Origin: Basipetospora chlamydospora
Taxonomy: Eukaryota; Ascomycota; Sordariomycetes; Microascales
Assembly: GCA_001599675.1 (NCBI GenBank)
Contig: BCHP01000001.1
Location: forward strand, 1,952,109-2,016,108
Length of the DNA: 64,000 bases
Direction of reading: 5' to 3'
Numbering within the stretch: the stretch's first letter is position 1; every line of letters begins with the position of its first letter. Both the position numbers and the translations under genes were made by a program. A model generated the notes under the pieces. The model was given only the letters and a program-made list of their open reading frames with translations. It ran no database searches and was not told the origin of the DNA. Positions 55,750-64,000 of the stretch are shown piece by piece.

Positions 55750-56093
55750 TTATAGTCCTCGTTTATAATCTTCTCGTATATCTTTTCCAGCCTGGAGAGT
55801 TGCATCACCCTAGCCATCTCCCGGCTATCCCAGTGCATTGTCCCCGTACGGTACGGAGCGTGAACTGTTCCCGGCGGTTGAATCAGGAGAGAGCCTGGCA
55901 AAAGGTGGAGGGCGACACATGGCCCTTCCGGGGGTTTGAGGTCCTTCCGGCAGCTCTTCGCCCACTTCTCCATCTATCGACATGGCTGACGTCACCCACA
56001 GCTTCTGGCCCTCTCCACAAAACGCCGTCGTCAACACGCCGTGGTGGTCATGTGAGGCAAGTAGAAGGCCCCCTTGCCGCCGCAGATATGGAA
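55750..56093 (-). pseudogene. Frameshifted duplicate of a JmjC domain
   Basis: Starting at 56093 the minus strand encodes FHICGGKGAFYLPH, then one base is missing and the next phase continues DHHGVLTTAFCGEGQKLW. A second shift leads into KPPEGPCVALHLLPGSLLIQ, PPGTVHAPY, TGTMHWDSREMARVMQLS. Each block aligns with the JmjC end of the large fused gene at 56667. The first shift falls in the iron-binding H-x-D motif itself. No start codon or other domain is attached. Confidence 0.8.
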
Positions 56094-56666
56094 CACCTCA
56101 CATGCCGAGAAATCCCGTCGTCGCTAAAATCGGCTGCTCAAGAGGCGCTCCTCGTTAGCTCGGCGGGAGTGGATCACCGATATGGCACCTTCTCAGCGGA
56201 GTGGCGCTCGGCCGGATTGGTTGAGGATGCTGATAGTTGGCTGCAAGTGGAAGTTCTGAACATTTCGGTCCGCGTGGGTACCGAAATGTTATCAAGTCAC
56301 GACTGCAGTGACACTTTGTCACCTGTAAAGATGGATTCCTCAACCATTTTTGACCAGGGGCTTCCTCAAGTGTGTTAGATTGACTACTGAAGAGTGAAGA
56401 AAAGACTAAAAGGAAATGACTGTGTTCTTATAGGCATTCTGATCCCGTGTTCCTTCCCTCTTTATTCCGTGGAGCGACGGTTGCTCGCTCCTTTGATTAT
56501 CGCTCGCCCTTTGTCCCGGCGGTTGTCCCATTCCTGGATCCTGTGTCCGTAATCCATGTCCTGTCACATGTTGAACTGTGCCCAGGGTTCAACCGTTTCT
56601 GATCGCTCTCCTGCGGTCGTTACTTGGTCGTTTCGCGATATCCGGATACTCCTAGATATAGAAACG
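56094..56666. other. Spacer between JmjC remnant and fused eraser gene
   Basis: No gene; it may hold further decayed sequence of the duplicated JmjC gene and the 3' end of the fused gene. Confidence 0.35.
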
Positions 56667-59600
56667 TTAGTACGATAGAGATATACCTGGAAGGGAGTAG
56701 ATAATAACCTTCACGAGCTTCGAATACGTAGAAAGGAGCTCATCGCTGCCCCAGGTATACACTCCGTTTCGACCCTTCCAAAGTTGTTCGATGTATTCCA
56801 CCTTCCTCCGGAACTCTTTCGCCGGCGCCTCGTTCGTAATAGCCGGGAAGGAACGCTCCAGGGTGGAGAGTTGCATAACCTCCACCATCTGGCGGCTATC
56901 CCAGTGCATCGTCCCCGTCATTAGAACGTTCGTCAGCGAGAACGGCGCGTGGAGGGTGGCCAGCGGCTGGATGAGGAGCGAGCCCGGGCGGAGGTGTAGC
57001 CCTACACACGGCCAGTCTTTAGGGGGATCCGTCTCCTTGCGCCGAGCCCACGTCTCCAAGTCCCCGAGTGGTACCCCCGGCCAGGTAAACCACAACTTCT
57101 CGCCGTCGTCGCAGAAAATTGTCGTTAGCACGCCATGGTGGTCGATGTGCGGGAAGTGGAATGCCCCTGTCTTGCCGAGGATATGGAACTGGGTGCACTG
57201 GGAGAGGTCGTCCGGGTCGAATAAGACGGCCTTGCCGTTATCAGGCGTCTCCCGGAGGTCAGCGAGGATTCTAAAGTCATCGAGCCCTACCAGGGCCGGG
57301 GGCACGGGGTTGTCCTTAATGGCGCGGAGGTTTAAGAAGTTAGCCGGCAGCGGCGAGGTCTTGAACTTCGTAATGGCGTCGGCGGAGCGCATCTTCACGG
57401 GTTCGACCGTGTCGCGCTCGAGCGCGAAGTCGTGGACGTCGATAGTGGGCTGCGCCTCCAGCTTTCTCAGGAACCGGTCCACGTTAAGACGCTGGAACCC
57501 CTCGTTAGGGATCACGATTGGTAGCTTGGGCATGCCCTCGCGGAGGATCGACCTCGCATCCTCAGTCGTGCAGTAAATGAAGGAATACCGGTCCCACATA
57601 CCGGCGCGGTACTGGTCGGGGGTGATGGGCTTGCCTGCGTCGCAATCCTTGATTATTTTGAGAAATGATCCACGCTGACGGTTGAATCGCGCCTCGGGGT
57701 TGCCGATCTCTTTCCCCAGCCTCTTGCGAGCCTTCTCGATGGCCAGCTTGGCTTCCGCTATGTCGTACTGAGGACTCGCATTTGGTCCATCGCTGCGGCT
57801 GGTGTCTGTGTCGATGTGGGGCCGCTTCCGGATGTGCGCGTCCTGGTCCTGGTCCTGGTCAAGGTCACTCGCGGAGAATGCCCGTTTTTCCCGTTGCGCT
57901 TTCGCGGCCGCCGCAAACTTTTCTTGATAGATTGCGGCAAAGTGTTCAGCGCAGAGGTCGTCAACAGTTAGCCCCTTAGGGGGCTCGAGCGCGGACTCGG
58001 GGAGGAGACGAAAGGAGTGCAGAACTTTTGGTGGGCAGCACGGTCCTTTAGGCTTATGGTTCGATCGGTAATTGCGCGGGGCTGATCTCTCGGCAGGAAC
58101 CGTAGGCGCCGCTACCTTGCGGCATCGGAGCTGTCTGGTAGTTGGCTGCGGTGTGTCGGGGTCTCCGCCGTCCTCGTCCTCTTCTCCACCATCCCCGTCC
58201 TCATCTCCGCCGTCCCCGTCCTCGTCCTCGCCTCCGCTAGCATCAGGGCCGCGCGGGGCGGGAATAACCTGCGGGGGCATCGTGTCGTGGGTAGTGCGCG
58301 CTGCGCCATCGGCAATCTCGGCGAGGAAGGTGTCGGCCCCAACATCGTGCATATCCGAATCCGTCCGACCAGATTGCTCCAAGATAGCGGGTCTTTGCGT
58401 AGTTCCGTTCGGCTCTGGTGGCCACGTGGTGTCGGCATTGCTGGCGTTCCGCAGGGCTGACGACCGTGTAATGCTGGTGCTGTCGGGAGTGGATACGGCA
58501 GCGTGCTCCTTACGCACCACGAGACCGAATTTGTCAAAGCCAAAGACATCCGGCAAGTCGTTGATAGCCAGCCCTTCGTACGGACGCGGGTCCTCACGCG
58601 ACCATTCCCGGAGGTTCTTCAAGTCGGCCTCCTCGATAGGGTTTATGGAGTGCTGCACCGATCGCCGCTGGAAACACTGCGATCGTTGGAGTATCGACCG
58701 GTTCAACCCGGTTACAGCTTCGTTCCACTTACGGACTGCGCGTGCAGCGGTACGAAGCTTGTTCAAGTATCTCTCCCCTTTGGAAGCCCACTGGTAATGT
58801 TGGACAACGTCTCGGCCCCAGATATCCTCCAGGGTCTTCAGTGTAGTGAGACGCTCTGATTTGATCCTAGAGCCATCCGCAGCAATGTTGAGGAAACGTC
58901 CCCACTGCTCCTCATCGCCGCCTCTTGGCTTAGTCGGCAGCGGTTCGGCTGCTTGTATCTTGTTCTTCCGATCTTTGTACTCGGAACACTCCGCAGACAT
59001 GACCTGCTCGCAGGTAGCCACCAGAATCGTCAAGCTGGCATACTGTTCAAGCAGCTCGTTTCGTTTCTGCAAGCACAGCCCATATTTCTCCGTGTCGCCC
59101 TTGCAGAGGCGTAGTTGTGCGCGAAAGCTCTCAATATGTTGGGCCTCGTCATCCGTCAAGATGACCAAGTCATCGGCGTCCAGTTCAGCGTCTGGATGCG
59201 TGTCCAGGAATAGGGCGGCCGAGTCCGTAGCATCCTGGCATGGCGCGAGTGGGTGGCTTATGGTTTGTCCGGCCATATTCTTCCAGTTAGAAATAATACT
59301 AACAGGTGTGGAAGTTGGGAAGGGCATATTTGCGATGCCAGGCGACGCGGGGTCAAAATAGCCCCACACACAGGCGTCGGAAACCGACGCCTGTGTGTGG
59401 GTCCTAGGAGGACTGTGATTGGTGTGGGTGTGGCGGTCGATTTTGGGATTGATGTGGGTGTCGTGGTCCGTGTTGCGATTGATGTGGGTGACCCAATCCT
59501 TACTCAGCTGGTCATCGTTTGCCTTCTTATCCTCTCTACCCACGTGAACCTGAGGGGGAACAGTAAGTTGAGTCCGCTGCTGCTGGATAAGCGTCTGGGC

Positions 59601-62365
59601 ATGGGTTTCCCAATGCTGGCCGCTAGCATCGACTTGGGAGAGGACAGCGGGATCGGCAGTCAGTTGCTGCCCAAGGGGCCACTGGTCTTGAGTATTTGGA
59701 AGACGAGGATCAAAGGCGGATGGAATATCCGCCTCTGAGGTCTGGCTTTTGGAGGGCGACCTCCCGTTCATCTGGGTCACAGCGTCCGGGGTGCCTGTAT
59801 CCGAAGTCCTTGCTGACGAAGCCGTGAGGCCCGGAGGGGTCTTGGCGGCGCACGCTCGCGTTCGCCCTTCCCTCAGCAAAGACTCTGCGACTGGTAGGAA
59901 CGGCCATCTCGTTACCTTCTGGCCGTAGATAAGGAGGAGTTCGGAGTCCTCCCTACTCCCCTCTACTGCCTTGGTGAGATTCCAGTCCGCACTCGTGCAC
60001 CCGATCGGGACCCTCCGACCCTTCTCGTACAGGTCCATTGTGACCTTCGCCCTCTCCTCCCGCTTCTTGATCCACTCGGCGCTCCTTTCCTCCGTCCAGA
60101 AGTCCGCTCTCTCTCCGTTCCACAGCGTTTCTCCTCTCTCCACTTCTCCCCATTCCGTGTCCGTGGGCGGGCCGACCTTCCAGGGCCTTTTGGCGTTGAG
60201 TGGGATATTAGCGGGCTGGCCGAAGAAGTTGTAGACGGCCGCCCGCCATGTCGCGATGGTTTTGTCAAGTTGCTCTTCGATTCCTGCCTTGGTCGCCCCG
60301 TCCTCCTCACTCCACTCTGGCGAGCCCCAAGACCTGACCCTAGCCCCTGAAAGGAGGCCGTCGCCCAGGGGCACTCGACGTCCTACCGCGGCCTCGTCAC
60401 GGAAGAAGTTGGCGACGTTGGCAGCGGCGAGCAAGCCGCACTCCCATCTCCCTTGGGGCGCCTGTTCTGGGGCGATGAGGTAATAGTTGGCCTCGTCTCC
60501 GTCCGCCTCCAGGAACATTGTCCAGGCAGCCTCAATCTCGTCGATTCTCTCTGTCCTCCCCTCCGCCAGGGCATCGAAGTAGTAGAGCTCTTTCAGTTCC
60601 TTGTCCCACACCAATACGCCCCAATGATCACGATTGAAGTTCACCAGGCTAACAAAGTACCTAGCCTTCACCCTCCACTCTTTGGTCCATATCCTCTTGG
60701 CACTGGACCTGGCCCTTGCCTGTTGCTTTGCGATGCAAGGGCTCTCGGCTTTGGCCTCCCTCGCGGGGGGTCCCTCGTGACCGATGGTGATAGGGTAACT
60801 TGCCACTAGCACGTTATCTAACCCTATGACCGCCAAGCAGAGGGCCGCTGTGACATGGTCGTCGGTGAGCCACGCTCTGTCATGCAGCGCCCCGTCAAAC
60901 CCGTAGAGTCCATCCATGATATGCTGGAATCTCACCATCCCCTGCCGGTCGGCTTTAGCCAAGCCGGCCACCAACGGGTGCTTTCCCCATCCGGGAAAGT
61001 CAAGAGGCTCAAATAGCCCCCTCCCTCCCTTCTCTCCATCCGGCCTCGCGATGCAATGGGAGTCCCACTGCTCCGTGGCGATCAGAGGTTGCGGGAAGAG
61101 GGGCAAGGGGGCCAACCTGTCCTCCGGCCGGCGCCTTGGGAGATCCTTCAAGTTCTCGTCGTCCCCTATCGCCTTGAACACCAGTGGCAGGAGGGGGATT
61201 GACCAGAGCGCTGGAATCCTCCGCGCCAGATCTTGTACCCAGGCGTCAACCTCCCACTCTACCCAGTAGTCCACGTCCCCGTCCCATTCGCTGCTTTTAG
61301 GCTTCGTAAGGTTTACAAAGACAACCTTGCCGTGAACGCTATGCACCTCCTTAGCGAAGTCCTTCACCAGAGCCTTCGTCCCGCGGACCTTGAGAGATGT
61401 ACCAAGGATAATTAACATATCCGCGCCAAGGCCAAGATCATGCTCGATAATATCATCAATCTGGTCCCCATCCGGGTTCGGTTCCCCGTACATCACGATA
61501 TCTGGCCGGAACCAGCCGTTTCCACGTCGCCCATTCCGCTTCCCTTTCCTCTCTCGCTCAGCTTCCTCACTCACGCATCCAGAGCACTCCAGCCTTTCTC
61601 CGGCAAAGGTTCCCCTCTGGCGCTCATCGTCCCACTCGAACAGTTGTTCACAGAGGCAACAACGTAACAATTCCAGAGACCCGTGGAGGAGCACGCACTC
61701 AACTCCTCTGACGTCTGAGTCTACTGGGATCCTGGGCCGCCGCGAGAACCTGTCTTTGCTACCCGCTCCGAGCTCGAGCTGTGTGGATAGTCCCGCCTTC
61801 GCCTCGAGTAGGTCGATATTTTGCGAATAACAGCGGACCAGCTTGCCGCCATCGCGTAGGGCACGAAGAAATAGGTGGCATTGGGTGGGATTTGCAGCCA
61901 AAGCTTGGCGCCGAAGGTTTGTGGCGAATTTTAAAAACGTCGCGGTTTGTTGTGGGTCGTTCCAGGTATTCTGATGGAAAAAGTCTTCGCCGGACTGTCC
62001 CGGCGCGTTCTCGTACAAGCCGCCTTCGGAGCGGAAATCCTAGAGTCGGTCAGGCCAAGCAGGTACAACCGTGCGAGGGGGAAACGTACTGGGATTCCTG
62101 CACTGGTGCTAATACCGGCGCCGGCCACGACAACTATTCGGCGTGATTGGATCTCGTCTGCAATAGCCTCGAGTTTATCCTTATCTGTTCGTGACACGTG
62201 CTCGATTGGATTCTTGGGCGGCTTTGGCTTCTTGGTCGGCTTCTTGGTCGGCTTCTTGGGCGGCCGTAGCTTTGCCTTCTGGGGAGCCATGGGAGCGAAT
62301 CCTGTCATCGTGGGCAGGTTTGGGGAGAGGTAGGTTCGAAGGGAAATGTTTGTGGAGCGAAACAT
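56667..62365 (-). CDS. Sirtuin - Ulp1/C48 protease - JmjC fusion protein
   Basis: Exon 1 62365-62090 and exon 2 62039-56667 join in phase 0 over a 50-base intron inside the NAD pocket (GAGISTSAGIP|DFRSEGG), giving 1882 residues. Met20 or Met26 are alternative starts. The basic Lys/Pro start may be a nuclear signal. Sirtuin, about 63-370: GAGIS, DFRS, SQNID (164-168), catalytic His211 in LLHGSLE, Cys near 219-222 and 244-247 for zinc, RPDIVMYGEP, GTSLKV. Ulp1-type protease, about 475-650: WLTDDHV, His564 in NRDHW, Asp581 in YYFDAL, Gln621 and Cys626 in APQGRWECG. After a long linker with a coiled/helical part and Asp/Glu runs comes JmjC, about 1600-1850: PHIDHHG (His1723, Asp1725) and His1789 in LATLHAPF. 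All three active sites look complete. Inferred role: a nuclear enzyme removing acyl, SUMO-like and methyl marks. An undetected intron or two-gene structure in the linker near 59.2-59.6 kb is the main uncertainty. Confidence 0.75.
59363..59401. repeat. Perfect 18-bp inverted repeat with 3-base loop
   Basis: Left arm 59363-59380 (cccacacacaggcgtcgg) and right arm 59384-59401 are exact reverse complements around aaa. It lies in the linker of the fused gene between the protease and JmjC parts, next to a stretch encoding imperfect Thr-His-Ile/Asn-rich repeats. Confidence 0.95.
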
Positions 62366-63380
62366 CGCCGTCCATTAACCCCCAGCTGCTGAGCGTCTCA
62401 ACCAACCAGACCGCACCGGCGTGGGGATCCTTGCAGCCTTGCATGAGCACTTCTCGGACCCCGGTCTCTTGGCACAGTGTCGAATTGCGATTTTTTACGA
62501 ACCAGAAGGCGCGGGTACGTCGAGGAACTCGCAGATCGCTTGCGCGGTGAGAATCGGACAGGGGGTGTTGTACTCGGCCGGGTTTGGTGGGGCGGGTGTT
62601 GATTCTTGGGGTGAGACTTTCTTCCAAATAGTACAAGCCGTAGGAACTTCGTAGCATATAGAGAACCGAGCTCTGACTAGGAGGGCGTGGATTAAAAGTG
62701 CGGAATCTCCTCGTATATAATGGTGTAGGTGGGCCGTGTCCATACGAAACAGGGGAAATTAGTGCCGGTCCCATACGGCCACACCCAGTCCGTACCCGCA
62801 ACCCGGAACAAACATCGGAGATCCCGCGAGTCGCGACGGCCACTAGAGAACACCAGCCCGTAAACCCCAGTCTCCACATCAACCAAGTTCTACTTGAGTG
62901 TTCATCTCGCGGGACACAGATGTACTACCAAGCCCCTGTCATGCTGGCTACGAACGGCATGCATGACCCTACAGTAACAGCCAGGGGGGCGTACAATCTA
63001 TCCTATACGCCTATCGGTGTGGAGGAGATATGTGCAACACCTTCAGTGGCGTATTCCCTACAAGGAGCCCTGGCGAGGTGCCGGGGCCTTCCGGCGCAGC
63101 CAAGTAGACTACCGACTGACTTGGTCTTGCCCCAAGGACCGGTCTCGTATCCTCAGGATTCCTTTCCGGGCCACGTCCGACCGACCGTTGTGTGGTAATA
63201 GGCCCTCCACAAGGCTTCAAATACTAGTTGGTATCAGCACCATCAAAGCTCTATCTTCTTGCGCCTTTCAAGCCTCGTCTCGGTAATTATCTTCTCTCTT
63301 CCCTCCCTTGACTTCCCTTGACTTCTCTCCCTCGTCCAATCCTTTATCTACGACCGACCTCTAGAATCAAGGAAAAGATC
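62366..63380. other. Divergent intergenic region
   Basis: About 1 kb between the fused eraser gene (minus) and the zinc-finger gene (plus). A CT-rich leader (63280-63360) precedes the zinc-finger start. Frames on both strands are short and overlapping; no gene seen. Confidence 0.4.
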
Positions 63381-64000
63381 ATGCCAGCACCCAGTGCCTT
63401 GGATAACCTGATACGCTACAACTCCAAATGGAAGGTGTCTATCTGCACGGATTGCAAGACGTCCTTCGCTTGCTCCGTCTCCGCCCACATAGAACACAGC
63501 CATAACGACCTCTTTACGAACTCACGGTCGGCAGTCCTTGCCTTCGAGGCCAGCTTCAACGATGGCCGCACCTTCGTCACCTCGGCCGAAGAGATTAAAA
63601 AGCTGCGGCCTCCCTCCGGCACGCCGCCGATCGACGGACTACCTGTACTGAATGGTTTCCTCTGCCTCCGTTGCTGGTACATATGCATCTCCCGGAGCGG
63701 CATGAACAAACATCTGGCCTCTGTCCACAACTACCGAAGCCCTGTCAAATTGACCGGGAATCGGCGCAAGGATTCGGCAGACGCGGCCGTTGCGAGAGCG
63801 TTGGTTATGCGGCACCCGGTTGCCTGCCAGTCATTCTTTAGCAACCGTCACTACGCACACTACTTTCTCGTCGCCACGGACAGGCCGCGGAAACCACTGC
63901 CAACGTCCAGGCCGCGGAAACCATTGCCAACATCCAGGCCGCGGAAACCATTGCCAACATCCAGGCCGCGGAAACCATTGCCAACATCCAGGCCGCGGAA
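63381..64000 (+). CDS. OrsD/DUF3505-like zinc-finger protein, cut by the window edge
   Basis: From ATG 63381 the frame runs to the window end (206 codons, no stop). Two Cys/His finger-like elements are spaced as in the fungal OrsD-type family: SICTDCKTSF ... SAHIEHSH, then LCLRCWYICISRSG ... MNKHLASVHN, with IDGLPVLNGF between, and VACQSFFSNRHYAHYFLV after. Such N-termini are found alone or on large helicase-type proteins of mobile or subtelomeric regions. After residue 165 the frame enters a 27-bp tandem repeat (RPRKPLPTS units), which may instead be intronic or read in another phase (QAAETIANI). Confidence 0.65.
   Translation, partial: MPAPSALDNLIRYNSKWKVSICTDCKTSFACSVSAHIEHSHNDLFTNSRSAVLAFEASFNDGRTFVTSAEEIKKLRPPSGTPPIDGLPVLNGFLCLRCWYICISRSGMNKHLASVHNYRSPVKLTGNRRKDSADAAVARALVMRHPVACQSFFSNRHYAHYFLVATDRPRKPLPTSRPRKPLPTSRPRKPLPTSRPRKPLPTSRPR
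63881..64000 (+). repeat. 27-bp tandem repeat running off the window
   Basis: At least four units of caggccgcggaaaccattgc plus caacatc; the first differs slightly (actgcc, acgtc). It continues to the last base of the window. All three units after the first are identical, so the array is probably young and variable. Confidence 0.9.

Noticed and set aside
58072..58797. 241-codon plus-strand frame opposite the fused gene
   Set aside because: Antisense shadow; its Pro/Ser runs mirror the Asp/Glu repeats of the real frame.

Overview
The window looks like nuclear DNA of a filamentous ascomycete (Pezizomycotina, probably a sordariomycete). The genes carry short introns of about 47-80 bases with GTNNGT donors, CTAAC-type branch sites and YAG acceptors. 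The families seen are typical of these fungi: a berberine-bridge-like oxidase, AA11 LPMO, GH18 chitinase, F-box protein, DUF3435/FluG, DUF3723, OrsD-type zinc fingers and sirtuins. The sequence contains one assembly gap of 990 N.

Left part (1-9.8 kb): ordinary GC-rich genome with a secreted FAD-linked oxidase (five exons) and a long disordered conserved-type protein on the other strand, followed by a 3.3-kb gene-free stretch. At 9.8-12.9 kb lies a 931-aa DUF3435 tyrosine recombinase with all catalytic positions visible and a zinc-finger tail. From about 13.9 kb the character changes: more AT-rich, with dispersed repeats, broken genes (kinase-like halves, BCS1-like AAA ATPase, sirtuin piece, DnaJ piece, a bacterial-type S13 peptidase with an internal stop) and many short orphan-like genes.

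The central part (19-55 kb) reads as accessory DNA. It holds a ferric reductase and a DUF3723 protein, which together with a DUF3435 recombinase are the classic gene set of Starship giant transposons. Possible cargo includes a divergent AA11 LPMO/DUF7492 pair, a GH18 chitinase, an F-box protein, a small secreted protein, two paralogous two-exon helical proteins, three short coiled-coil proteins and a four-helix membrane protein. I could not fix element ends or target duplications, so the Starship reading is an inference.

The right part (56.7-64 kb) holds the most striking gene: one 1882-codon reading frame joining a complete sirtuin, a complete Ulp1/C48 cysteine protease and a JmjC oxygenase, i.e. 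three kinds of modification eraser in one chain. A frameshifted second copy of its JmjC part lies just downstream. A divergently transcribed OrsD-like zinc-finger gene runs off the right edge inside a 27-bp tandem repeat.
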